A DNA stretch of 64,000 nt from Diphasiastrum complanatum. Lineage: Eukaryota > Streptophyta > Lycopodiopsida > Lycopodiales > Lycopodiaceae. Each line of letters begins with the position of its first letter. The stretch's first letter is position 1. The DNA lies in contig CM055098.1 in assembly GCA_029204225.1 (NCBI GenBank), positions 53,094,728 through 53,158,727 on the forward strand, read 5' to 3'. Below the pieces are notes generated by a model. The model made no database searches and was not told the origin of the DNA. It saw nothing but the letters and a program-made list of their open reading frames with translations. Made by a program: the position numbers and the translations under genes. This document shows, piece by piece, positions 13,869 through 23,850 of this stretch.

Positions 13869-14655
13869 CTTTGATGATCAAGTTGAAGATCAAGAAATTG
13901 ATCTCAAAGCGGTTCAACTAGTCAAAAGGGAAGGTGGCAATTTGGAGCTAGTCAAGAACATCAAAGGAGAGGTAATTGGCAAAGGTGTTATGGATCTATT
14001 TTTGCAGCATATTGAAGACTCAAGTAAGGTCAAAGGAGCAGCAAGGAAGTGTTGTTCAAGTTTACTTTACTTGTTCTATCTCATGTTTGAGCAATTTCAT
14101 GTGGATGTGTGCAAATTGTCAAGATATGGTAAAACTAGCTACATTGGTAAGCATTGTTTTGATGTTGGATTTGTACTAGCATTCTTGGCTGATTTTGCTG
14201 ATAGAAATGAAGCTATTGGAGGTTCATTATGTCACTCATTCATGGTCAAGTCATCAAGGTATGATGGTATCTTGAGGCAAGATGAAGATGGAGGCTCATT
14301 CATGGAGTATCATGGTGGATACAAGGCAACAAAGGACAAAGGAGGAGAAGACATGCAAGAAAAAGTTGATCACTCACATTTATTGTTTGTTTGCTGTATT
14401 TTTACAGAGAGTTCAGAGTTGGAAGCATGGTGGAATCATTTTATTTACATTCTATTTGATTATTCATGTTCCAGTCACATTTTTACATGTAAAATTGATG
14501 TAAGAAATAGTGAAGCATCCCAAGTGGACACTATTCTCTATATCAATTATGGTTGTTTCTATTTTGAGCATTACATGATCATTGAAAGGAGATCTATTCT
14601 TAGGAAGAAGATCATTTTTATGGTGGATCAAAGTTTTATTGGCAAAAACTATGCT
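13770..14655 (+). other. Unrelated ~0.9-kb segment replacing RT in element B, with a 278-codon ORF
   Basis: Where A encodes reverse transcriptase, B carries sequence with no visible similarity to RT. It contains one open frame, 13837-14673, of 278 codons. The N-terminal part is acidic and charged (DFDDQVEDQEIDLKAVQL); it has Cys-rich and hydrophobic stretches (KCCSSLLYLFYLMFEQF; LLFVCCIFTES) and no catalytic motif I recognise. Base composition is similar to the flanks. It could be captured host sequence, a fragment of another element, or a fortuitous ORF in captured noncoding DNA. The ends sit at RT-proximal and RNase H-proximal junctions, so replacement rather than simple insertion fits best. 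Confidence 0.6.
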
Positions 14656-15112
14656 AGGAGCATTGGAAGCTAGGAAAGCGAGTTTTGAGGTGATGGAGAT
14701 ATATCATGGATGTCAAAGAAACAAGCCACTATCTCATTGTCATCTAGTGAGGCCGAGTACAAAGATCTTACACATTGCACAAAGGAGATGGTATGGATCA
14801 AGAGGATGATAAAGGATCTTCACTTGCTAGATTTTTTCAGAGAGCCCAATCATCTTTTGTGACAATCAATCAGCCCAAAGAATGGCATCCAATCCTATCT
14901 TTCATGCTAGGAGCAAGCATATTGAGATACAATATCATTTTGTGAGGGAGCGAGTCATTGCAAAGGAGGTGGAGCTTCAACATGTGTCTTCAAGGGAATG
15001 TGTAGCTGATATCTTCACCAAAGCATTGGGAAAAGACTTGTTCATGAAGCATAGGACTTCACTTGGAGTATTATCAAAGTCTATGCTAAAACTAGTTGAA
15101 GAGGGAGTGTGA
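14656..15112 (+). pseudogene. Element B RNase H remnant
   Basis: Similarity to A resumes at about 14660 (gcattggaagctaggaaag, the SIEHWKLGKR region). It skips about 130 bp and continues from the segment encoding SWMSKKQATISL through the RNase H end. A frameshift lies near 14840. The last part, 14882-15112, reads NPIFHARSKHIEIQYHFVRE and VADIFTKALGKDLF and ends at the TGA formed with the LTR start, exactly as in A. Confidence 0.88.
15098..15107 (+). other. Polypurine tract of element B
   Basis: GAAGAGGGAG directly before the 3' LTR; identical to that of element A. Confidence 0.85.
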
Positions 15113-15757
15113 AAGATTCAACTAGTTTCATCACATTTTGCAATATTTCCATATTTGGCATATTGAGGCCAAAACTTGTTTTAGACTTAGAGGTTGACTT
15201 TTCAAAGTTCATTAGTCTAAATTTCATTTGAATAAACACTTTTTGAAAGTGTGGGAAAGATAGAATGCGAGTTTGAGTAGATTCAATTTGAATAAGTTGG
15301 GTACATTGAATCTAGACCCGAAATTGGTAGGGTTAGCATTTTGGTGGGAAAGCCAAGTGGCCAAATAGGGTTTGGACCTGCTATAAAAGGATGTAACTCG
15401 TGGAGAGAGTCATCTTCTCTCTTCTCTATCTCATTTCATGCTTATACATGGTTCTCTTGGGTTCTACTATCCATTGGTGCACTATCTTGGTGATTGCTTG
15501 CAATTCTATGTGTAGAATGATCTATATTTGTTATTTTTGGATCCACACGTGTGAAATACAGTAGCTTGCTGGTTTTGTACGGACAGCAACAGTACATAAT
15601 CATTTCATTCAAGTTTGATCAAGTTCTATTAGTGTTTGCATCTCAAATTGTGTGTAGATGCTGATTTTTCTACATTGGTGAAATTGGTAGTGTATTTCTC
15701 TTTCTAACCAAAGATCATTCAAGTAGATTGGATCTTAAGGATCTGAAATCTTTCACA
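15108..15757 (+). repeat. 3' LTR of element B
   Basis: 650 bp, TGTG...CACA, with about eight differences from the 5' copy. It contains TATAAAAG at 15382-15389 and the palindrome CACACGTGTG at 15544-15553. Confidence 0.95.
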
Positions 15758-15762
15758 CTTCC

Positions 15763-16457
15763 TGGATAGGTTTAGAAGATGGAATTACTCTTCTGATATT
15801 ATCAAATTACTAAGCGAAATTAAATTGAAACAAAGAAGCCACATTGAAATCAAATGGAAAAAATCTCGATGCTTTTTACACATGATTTGATACAACTTTT
15901 CAATGACACTTGATGGAGTGAGCTTGGCCTGCATTGGAAGCAAGCACAGTGAGAGTAGCTTGGCCTTGATTGAAATACTGCCCACCACACAATTTCTCCA
16001 AGACATGGTATTGCGTCTAGTTTATAGTTTATTTTTTTTGGATATTATTGCAGCAGGACCCTTATACACTTATGAATGACAATAATTATCCGATTCTGTC
16101 ATCTGACTTTAGTCGGCTTGTGAATCGTGATCAGATCTTGCTAATGAAGTAGATAATTGATTAAACGAATTTCAGTTTCTTTTGAACAAGAAATTTGAGG
16201 AATGAGAGCATTTCTCTTCTCATAGAAAAATATTGGCTCACCTAAGCTTTTTTTTAAAGTCTGATGATTTGATGTAAAGCTTCATTAGAATTAATTAACC
16301 ATTCCCTTTCCTCTAGCTTTGATGATTGTGGCACCCAATACATGTGGATCTATGTGCGAATACCTTAACCACGGATTGGCATACTTTTCTAAAATTGAAT
16401 ATTTTGATCGTGATTTTTCAGTTTTATTTCTGCACTCAAGTCTCAATGCTTATTCTG
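15763..16457. other. Spacer after element B; end of the gag relic, otherwise nothing
   Basis: The first ~50 bp continue the interrupted gypsy gag frame. The remainder to 16457 shows no recognisable gene, repeat or terminal structure. Confidence 0.35.
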
Positions 16458-16739
16458 TCATGGAACAGTTATGTGAGTTATCCTCGTTGGACTGTAAGTT
16501 AGCTCGTTGGACGTATACCAGCGCACTGGTCCTAAATCTGGATATGTATCAGCGTTGGAATTTTTGGTGGCATTTGCAGCTGGCTTTTCTGGGGGTTCAA
16601 ATTGTACAAGCTCAACTTGTTCTCCTGTCTTTTGTGCCTTCTTCAATACTTTCTTCGGATCAAATTTATCTGTAACAGTGATCGTCACTGATTTGTCAGC
16701 TCTTTCTCTGTCAAGATATCGTAACAGAAGTTTCCAACC
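16458..16739 (-). pseudogene. HMA-domain (heavy-metal-associated) protein, single exon
   Basis: The minus strand reads LDRERADKSVTITVTDKFDP, then KKVLKKAQKTGEQVELV. This is the second half of a heavy-metal-associated (HMA, ferredoxin-like fold) domain as found in plant HIPP/HPP proteins: '...V.V.G.vDP.kvlkk..ktGk.ve'. A polypyrimidine-poor TATTGTAG acceptor lies at 16740-16741, just upstream of the exon. Downstream residues (FEPPEKPAANATKNSNADTY) form a short tail ending at a stop at 16458. The first half with the metal-binding CxxC is not visible nearby, and no CaaX isoprenylation motif is seen at the end. It is probably an isolated exon or gene fragment. A real but intron-rich gene cannot be excluded. 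Confidence 0.5.
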
Positions 16740-17065
16740 CTACAATATAGATAGAAAGCGAGAAATCTTCTGAGTCAAAACACAAATTTTCTAGAATGCA
16801 TACAGGACTTCTTTGAATTTTGGTGGGCCCATTAGATGCATGCAAAGGGAAGAGGGCCATGCATCCTCTTTTTAAATTTTTTGTTCACAAAATGTGTATG
16901 TATGAGTGAGGGGAGGAGGATGCATGGGTCCTCTCACCCAGGCATACAAAAGTGTAAATAAGTTTAAATATATACATAGACTTATAAAGAGTGTCAGTCG
17001 TTCACGGGCAGTGGAGGCCGATCCAGATGACGGCCGATGGTTTGGATGATGGTCGATCTCATACA

Positions 17066-18112
17066 TCTCTAAAAAATTAGAGTCTTCAGAAAAATTCCAG
17101 TCTTCAAAATTTGAGTCATTAGAAAAAAAAAAATCGAGTCTTTCGAAAAATTCGAGTCTTTTGAAAAATTTGACTTGACTAAACAAAGGGTCATTCGATC
17201 CTTCGAAAAAATTCAAGTTGATAGTTCGATCTTTCGAAAAAATTCAAGTCATTGAAAAAATTCGATTCTTTAGAAAAATTCAAGTCATCGGAATAATTCG
17301 AGTCTTCGAAAAAATTTGAGTCTTTCCAAAAATTCTAGTTGTTCCAATAACTCGAGTCGTTCCAAAAAAATCGAGTCATTCCAAAATATCGAGTCTTTCA
17401 AAAAATTCGAGTTGTTCCAAAACATTTGAGACTCGAAAAATTTGAGTCTTTCCAAAAATTCAAATCATCAGAAAAATTCAAATCTTTAAAAAAAATTCGA
17501 GTCATCAAAAAAATACGAGTCTTTAAAAAAATTTGAGTCCTTGAAAAAAGTCGATTCTTTGAGAAAATTCGAGTCGTTGGAATATTCATTGCTTTGGAAA
17601 AATTCGAGTTTTAAAAAAATTCAATCCATTAACTTTTGAAAAATTCAAGTCTTCAAAAAAATCGAGTCTTTCAAAAAAATAGATATTTAAAAAAATTCGA
17701 GTCCTATAAAAAATTCAAGTCAGTTGAAAAATTTGATCATTTAGAAAATTTTAAGTCTTTGAAAACTTCGAGTTATTTGAAAACGTCAAGCTATTAAAAA
17801 TACTTGAGTTGTTTCGAAAACTCAATCCTTTGAAAAAATTTGAGTCTTTCCACAAATTCGAGTCCTTGAAACAATTTGAATCATCTGAAAAATTTAATGC
17901 TTTGGCAAAATTTAATCCATTGAAAATATTCGAGTCTTTCCAAAAAAAATGAGTTGTTCAAAAAATTCAAGTCTTTCCAAAAATTCGAGTCATCCGAAAA
18001 TTCGAGTCGCTCGAAAAATATGAGTCCTCTGAAAAATTCGAGTCATCTGAGAAATTTGATTTATTCCAAAAATTCGAGTCATTCAAAATATTTGAATCTT
18101 ATAAAAAATTCT
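17066..18112. repeat. GAAAAATTCGAGTC minisatellite, about 1.05 kb
   Basis: Dozens of degenerate head-to-tail units of about 17-18 bp built on GAAAAATTCGAGTCTTT. Variation is mainly in the two to four bases after GAGTC and in A-run length. Translated it gives meaningless Phe-Glu-Lys-Phe-Glu-Ser ladders. The same unit recurs at 27428-27600. No insertion of coding DNA is seen inside. Confidence 0.9.
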
Positions 18113-19241
18113 GACCCACTATAACTCTTATATAATAGAAAATTTCGACCATGGGTCAAGTCGAGTCAGGTCAGGTCGGCCGTCTGCTCTGAGCATCGTC
18201 CTTACGTCTCAATCATTTTAAGAGATCTTAATATTTTAGACAAACCATTTATATCCTTTATTATTCAACTTTTTTTAATGGTAGGACTTGCCCAAGTAAA
18301 TTGAATTCTTAACATGAGATCAAGATGTTCACTTTAGAGACGCTCATGAAGCAATAAGTATCAAATATCTTATCGTTATCACTGAATGAGAAAGTCTACA
18401 GCCAAAAGTCTACACGCATGATCAAACATCACATCGAATCGGATTTGACTTTTTCGACCCTGGTCATCCTTGTCTAAAAATCCGATCCAATGGTAAAAAT
18501 CCGACCCAATGGTAAAAATCTGATCCAATGGTAAAAATCTGACCTAATGTTGAAAATTCGATCCAATTTCATCCTTGGCAGAAAGAGATTTTCCAATTCC
18601 ATATTGGGAATCGGATCGAGGTAGAATTTATCCGGACGTGTTCGACCTTGAATTGGGTCGGATTGGATCTGATTTATCCGATTCTGTGCATATTTTCACC
18701 CCAGTATAAATTTTTGACCCCTTGTATATTTTTTGATACTACATTACTTTTTGACCTAGTGTATAAAATCCGACCCATTGTAAAATCCAAAAGTCAAAAA
18801 ATCTAGTATCGGATATTTTCGATCGAAGTCTTTTTAGACCCATTGTAGCTCTTATCAAAGAGAAAAATTTTGACCCTAGATCAGATCGAATCAAGTCTGT
18901 CTTTTTCGACCATGGTTATTTGACACACCTCCGACGACGGACGCAAGTTTTGTAGCAGTATCGTCATTGAAAGTGAAATTATTCCTTGGTCCTCCAGAAG
19001 TGTGCAGCTGGTCTTTTCTGTTTTCTATTAAGATGTCAATGATAAGAGTTCATCGTGCCCTACCAGCATTGCATGTATCTATCATTCCTCACAAAAGAGA
19101 GCGACCATGATGTAGTAGCGGGTCAGGCCAACAGACGGCAGAAGAAGAGCACAACCCAGAGAGAGAAAGATCAGATCAAAGATGAAGCAAGAGAGTGAAT
19201 TGTGAGAGTGAGGCCAGCGGGCCAGTAGGGATAATCTAGGA
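18113..19241. other. Low-information spacer with 'tccgacccaatggtaaaaa' repeats
   Basis: The words 'gaccc', 'tcggatc' and 'tttttgac' recur throughout, suggesting an old, diverged repeat. A short clear tandem of four ~19-bp units (AATGGTAAAAATCYGAYCC) lies at 18481-18560. No gene recognised. Confidence 0.45.
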
Positions 19242-19530
19242 TTGGATTCTCTAGAGAATGAGCTCATCCTGCATGCTACTCAAGGTGAAGATCAACCTCC
19301 AAAACGCATAATTTCTCTCACAAAAAAGATAGGAGAATACAATGCCAGTTCATTTGATCTCCCATTCAAGTACAGTTATCTCTATTGTGCTGAATCTCTC
19401 TATGGAAACATAAGCCCTCAGAGGCTGAAGAAATGGCTAGCATACCATGCAGGAACCTTTGGCTCCAGCTCTCACTTTACATTCTATGATACAAATATTA
19501 TTGCTTTCGATGTACAAATAGTTATGACAA
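19242..19530 (+). pseudogene. GT92 (galactan galactosyltransferase-like) fragment
   Basis: The frame reads PPKRIISLTKKIGEYNASSF, then YSYLYCAESLYGNISPQRLKK, WLAYHAGTFGSSSHFTFYD. This matches the DUF23/GT92 core of plant GALS-type glycosyltransferases ('YdYLYCgssLyGnlspqRvreWlayHa..FG..shfvf.D'). GALS enzymes add beta-1,4-galactose to pectic galactan in the Golgi. Only about 90 residues are present. The N-terminal membrane anchor and the later catalytic acidic motif are missing, and the frame runs into a TG microsatellite coding Cys-Val ladders. It is a truncated gene piece, not a working enzyme. Confidence 0.7.
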
Positions 19531-19574
19531 TGGTGGGAGGGCATCGATGGTTCACATCCGCCAATGGCGGGACG

Positions 19575-19616
19575 TGCGCACGTGCGTGCATGTGTGTGTG
19601 TGCATGTCCTAATGGC

Positions 19617-19652
<36 letters not shown>

Positions 19653-19729
19653 TGCATGTGTTGTGTCTATTGTGTGTGTGTGCCATGTGTATGTTTATGG
19701 AGGGTGTGTGTGTGTGTATGCATGTGTTT
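19575..19729. repeat. TG-rich microsatellite region
   Basis: TG/CA dinucleotide runs, the longest at about 19618-19648, mixed with GTGCATG words. They separate the GT92 fragment from the reductase fragment. Confidence 0.9.
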
Positions 19730-19893
19730 GCTGAGGTAATAGATGCCTTCCTAACCCAGAAATCGTGTCAATGCACAGTGTGAGAATCGACAAAGTGGAT
19801 TTGGTGAAGTGCGGTGAGCAGGGAATAGTGGTGACTAATACACCAGATGTGCTGACTGATGAGACTATTGACTTTGTCCTTGCTTTGGGGGAC
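19730..19893 (+). pseudogene. Hydroxyphenylpyruvate/hydroxypyruvate reductase fragment, copy 1
   Basis: The region reads AEVIDA, a one-base shift, then [20 protein letters not shown] and [20 protein letters not shown]. This is the end of the N-terminal lobe of plant D-2-hydroxyacid dehydrogenases of the HPPR/HPR type ('..LP.LeIVs.fsvGlDkvDL.kC.ekGi.[14 protein letters not shown]'), which reduce hydroxypyruvate, glyoxylate or hydroxyphenylpyruvate with NAD(P)H. The Rossmann domain (GxGxxG) and catalytic residues are absent. Similarity to the family fades after about 19893. A second, inverted copy lies at 24807-25082. Confidence 0.75.
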
Positions 19894-20203
19894 ATTTACT
19901 TTCACATACATTATGAAGTGGATGAGCAACTTCATATATGCAAGTCACAACCAAGAACATCAAGAAACAATAGCAATCTTGAAAACTTCTAATCTCATAT
20001 ATGAAGATATAAATAAGCTTTAAACAGAGATCATACTCGATATTGCCAAGTTTAGACATTTATAGACATGCCTTGAGCAAAGGTTCAGAAATGTTCTCAG
20101 AAACCAAAACGATTAAAATAGCTTAATCATGAGCCTATGATCTTACTCTTTGGACAGCCCACCAAGTGAACCTTGTATAGCTTAAAAAATCCTTGAAATC
20201 TTG
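19730..20203 (+). repeat. Left arm of a large inverted repeat
   Basis: About 474 bp that recur in reverse complement at 24501-24977. The arm includes the reductase fragment and ~310 bp of following noncoding sequence (shared words: 'gatgagcaacttcat', 'ggtttctgagaac', 'cacttggtgggctgtcc'). The arms differ by scattered substitutions and small indels. The spacer is about 4.3 kb. Confidence 0.85.
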
Positions 20204-20218
20204 TTAGTAGATTCCAAA

Positions 20219-20420
20219 AAATCCCCAAATGCCGAGCCAAGCCAAAGACACTAAATACCTCTCACCCATGATCGAGGAGGTCTCAGAAGGAGAGCAAAAG
20301 AAGCTGAGATCCGAGCATGAGAGCCGAGAAATTACTAGCTAGGATGACAGTGAAATATCTATGTGAGCCTACATGGTGTATCCCAGAGAAGGAACGACCA
20401 CGTAGGAGCAATTCTAATTC
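20219..20420 (+). repeat. Gypsy LTR-like segment, also at 63.7 kb
   Basis: This ~200-bp stretch resembles 63718-63930 in the same orientation: CACCTCTCACC/tacctctcaccc, GAGGAGGTCTC, AGAGCCGAG, ACTAGCTAGGA and a 'gaatgaccatgtagga'-like end. It lies beside the gypsy integrase relic, so it may be that element's LTR. No terminal TG...CA pair could be fixed. Confidence 0.5.
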
Positions 20421-20459
20421 AGCCCTTATATAGCAAAATTTAGTGTGCGTATTAGGTGA

Positions 20460-21113
20460 AATCCACTTTCCCTTGCTCAGGCTTCCTTTATATGCTGTCT
20501 TGAATGCCCACAATGCAACATGCAACTTATGCTCCCAATCTGATCTACTAGCTTCAACTGTTTTTGTGAGCACGGCACACAGGATCTTATTTGATGATTT
20601 TGCTTGCCCATTACCATGAGGATAATAAGGCGTAATGGTTTTGTGGATCACAAAGAATTCCTCCAACAGGACCTTGATGGTTTCATTGATGAAATGGCTT
20701 TCGCGATCGCTGACTAGCTTCACCGAGCATCCAAAGCGTATAATGATATTTTCATAAAGGAACTTGGCAGTGGTCCTAGCATCAGCTACTCTTACTGCCT
20801 TGGCTTCGACCCATTTGGTGAGGTAGTCTGTGGCTATGATTATGTATCGAGCCTGGGAACTCCTTGCTGCAGGGTGAATTGGACCGATGTAATCCAATCC
20901 CCACTTTTCGAATGGTGCTTGGGCTAAGACCGGGTGTAGTAAGTCGTAATTCAATCTCATTGGTCTCCTTGCCCTTTGGCACACATCGCACTTTTTCAAG
21001 TATTCCTCCGTATCCTTAGGAATCGTTGGCCACCAACATCCTGATTGCAGGATCTTGCGAACTGTAATGTCAGATGCAAAATGACCCCCACCCATACCTT
21101 TATGTGAAAGCAA
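20460..21113 (-). pseudogene. Ty3/gypsy integrase relic with a mutated catalytic Glu
   Basis: The minus-strand frame from 21113 starts in the HHCC zinc domain (MLSHKGMGGGHFASDITVRK ... CDVCQRARR). It continues into the core: WGLDYIGPIHPAARSSQARY (first Asp), LVSDRESHFINETIKVLLEE (second Asp) and YYPHGNGQAKSSNK. The family has Glu in GQAESSNK; here it is Lys, so the DDE triad is broken. After ALWAFKTAYKGS at about 20470 the similarity ends, and the frame to 20283 is noise. Upstream on the same strand lies a protease, but RT and RNase H are missing between them. The zinc domain and residue pattern suggest a Tat/Athila-type plant gypsy element. Confidence 0.85.
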
Positions 21114-21533
21114 AATGATCTAGGTGGCCTCATGAGGAAGAATACACCGCCAAAGAATTCCATTTGGACCTCCTCAATACAACTGGCCGACAATCAACTG
21201 ATAAGATCTAGCCTTTAAGGTCAATTTCTACTATTTTGTCTTTGGTAAAGATTTGTCTGGTTGGCCTCGCATTGGTTGAAGATGTACTCGGTCCTAGATC
21301 TGATTCATATTGACATGTCTGGCAGTCAATAGTTGCTTATGCATCTGACATCCATCTCTGAATGATAGTGACCTCCCTTGGCTAGCCTTGGGCGATCAAT
21401 CGTATGATCTATCACGGATGATCCATCATCAGCTTTGGGTGCAATAGGTTTCACCGCCCATGTGGTTTCATCGCCCATGTGCAATAGGTTTCACCGCCCA
21501 TTCTCAAAGGTGAGTTTTCCCGTACCCTAGTTG

Positions 21534-22104
21534 TGTACTACTTGCGCAGTCCTCAACCATGGTCTTCCCAGTAAGACACGGTATGCAGATGGAGATTCAG
21601 GTATATCCATGACTACAAAAGTAATCACAAACTGCATGCTTGTTATCTTTACAGAGATATCGGCAACTACACCTTTTGGTTTCACACAGGATTATCTGCT
21701 AGCTTGATGGCAAATCTTGCTGGCTTCAATCCTTGTAAACCACATTTTTTGTACAAAGTAGTGGAGATCAAATTGACACCCGATCATCCATCTACCACTG
21801 TCGCCTCGTCCTCGTATCTCTTGTGTTTGATTGGCAAAGTGATGTTGTGTTCCTCACTTTTCCATGCTGCTCCAATGTGGAGGACGTTACTTGTTTCTTT
21901 ATAGCCCGTACAATATATGGGCTCAGGCGCTACTAGATCCTCATCCACTTTGGCCCATTCAGCTAGAAGGCTTTTCGCTTGTGGTGCAATCCGCAGTAGT
22001 TCTTCGAGTGGTAAACTAACACGACTTGATAGTAAAAGTGCGAGTCTTTCAATGCGTGGTTCCTCGAGCTCCACCATGTGAAAAGGTGGTTCATGTTCAT
22101 GCAA
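21534..22104 (-). pseudogene. Ty3/gypsy protease relic
   Basis: The minus strand reads GYKETSNVLHIGAAWKSEEH ... VVDGSGVNLISTTLYKKC, the aspartic-protease active-site block of plant gypsy elements. After a stop and a shift it reads VVMDIPESPSAYRVLLGRPW (LLGRPWL at 21555-21576), the protease C-terminal block. Part of the Gag tail precedes it. RT and RNase H should follow but are absent: about 420 bp later the integrase begins. This is an internal deletion derivative. Confidence 0.75.
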
Positions 22105-22489
22105 CCGATCATTCTGATCAGTGCGCAGTGGTGAGCCCGTTGGCGGTTCCCGTTAGACGCCAACTGGAGGTTCCGCAGGATTATCTCTTTCTTGATCTTT
22201 TGCCTCCGCTTGTGCTTTTTGTACCGAGTGTCTTATTTTCTGTTACTGTCTTCTTTCTTCCCTCACATTCGGATATGGTGCTGAAGTTGAGAGATGGTCG
22301 TCAGTGACCGATGGTGGTGGTGAGAGAGCCACTTCCTTCCTCTTTTGTGCTCGCGTAACAGCTAACACAGGAGCGTGGAATTGTCGTCCTTCCGATGGCA
22401 TCCTTGCTGGAACTGCTGCTTGCTGTATTGCAATGAGGTTAAGAGGTAACAGACTGTAGGAGTCCATCCACCCAGTTTAGGTCATCCGA

Positions 22490-22950
22490 GATAGGGGTAG
22501 CAACAGAGAAAGTAGAGTTGGTTACACCCAAACATGTTCGTAGTAATCTTTCATATTTGACTCCTGAAGCGGAATCCAAAAGTGAGAGGAAGAGGAGGAT
22601 TCGTCGTAGGTATATGGCAAAACGTAAAGCCAGGGCTTTTCAATTTACCATTCAGGAAGAGTAAGAGGATACACATTTGACGTCCCATGACGATATCAGA
22701 AGAGAGATTGATATATTGGGTGTAGGATCGATTACGCATGTTACATTGGATTCGATGTCCAATGTTGATGTTATGGAGGGGGTAGACTCTGTTTGTTACA
22801 CCCGAGAATGTGCGTAATCACCCATCATATAGGACACCAAAAGTAGAAGCCAGATCTGCTAGGAGTAGAAGGTTGAATTGCAGGTACCAAGCTAAGCGAA
22901 AACATCGAACCTTGGTTTTGTCTTTGCAAAATCCCGTAGTCACATAAGTC
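22490..22950 (+). other. Unknown region with a twice-repeated basic peptide module
   Basis: Two related stretches, near 22525-22660 and 22795-22940, both read 'TPxxVRxxxSYxTP..E..S.R.RR...RY.AKRK.R'. The first contains SERKRRIRRRYMAKRKARAF, the second SARSRRLNCRYQAKRKHRT. Stops separate them. The periodic conservation at peptide level suggests a decayed coding tandem, possibly a gag-like basic domain, but I cannot assign it. Confidence 0.35.
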
Positions 22951-23296
22951 TCACACTCTAGATGGGGTCATTTTGAAATAGCTAGATCGCTTCAAACACC
23001 AGCATGCCATGATCTTGGAGAGATGAAATTTGTGTGCGGTCATTGTTCGGCCCTAAGATGGAAAGTAGAAAGAAATAGCTCTTTCTGTTGCATGAAAGGC
23101 AAGGTGTATTTGCCTTTGATGCCATCACCGTCTCTTTATCTCCTTAAACTCATGCTTATCTTGATACCAAGTGGTGCGAGCCTTGGCTGTTTGAATTAGT
23201 TTTAGCACTTTTCTAATAATCTTGAAGGGACTACTGAGTGAATGTTGATTAGGTAGCTTAGAATGGTTGTTGTGGTAGTAGCCAGGATCGTATGGA

Positions 23297-23632
<336 letters not shown>

Positions 23633-23850
23633 TTGGTCGGATTTAGTCAAGAACGGCCAGAACTTCGAACGGGAGGTGTTCACAGGTTTTGGGCTCAGAC
23701 AGTAGGTGTCCAGGGGTTCGTGGGCTCAACATGAACCCACTAGACAGTTTTTGCTCAGTCAGATCTCGACCGACGGTATTAGTCAGATCTCGACCGACGC
23801 CATCAATCAGCTCTCGACTGACAGCTCCTGTGTTAGATCTCGACCGACGC
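23633..23850 (+). repeat. Dispersed partial satellite unit plus CGACCGACG repeats
   Basis: Positions 23633-23745 match the start of the ~360-bp unit at 25305 onward (TTGGTCGGATTTAGT..., GGGAGGTGTTCACAGG, GTGGGCTCAACATGAACCCA). They are followed by four short repeats of 'cagatctcgaccgacg' at 23757-23850. Confidence 0.65.

Larger units (their letters stand above)
10057..15757 (+). mobile_element. Ty1/copia element B, LTR-complete but RT replaced
   Basis: A 5.7-kb element with two 650-bp LTRs, TGTGAAAGATTC at the start and GAAATCTTTCACA at the end. The LTRs differ at about eight positions by eye (roughly 99% alike). It has an abutting primer-binding site and polypurine tract. The flanks are CTTCT (10052-10056) and CTTCC (15758-15762), a 5-bp target duplication with one change. 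Gag, protease and most of integrase are present, the latter with a one-base frameshift. The reverse transcriptase is missing and replaced by unrelated sequence, so B can only be a non-autonomous element. It is a relative of element A in this window. Confidence 0.93.

Noticed and set aside
17066-18112. CRISPR-like regular repeats
   Set aside because: Units are head-to-tail without unique spacers, degenerate, and in a plant genome; it is a minisatellite.
19560-19739. Cys-Val-rich C-terminus of the GT92 frame
   Set aside because: Encoded by TG repeats; not part of the enzyme.
19840-19870. CTGATGAG, a hammerhead ribozyme core word
   Set aside because: It codes the LTDET motif of the reductase fragment and lacks the matching GAAA and stems. 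No hammerhead was found in the ~1.75-kb repeats either.
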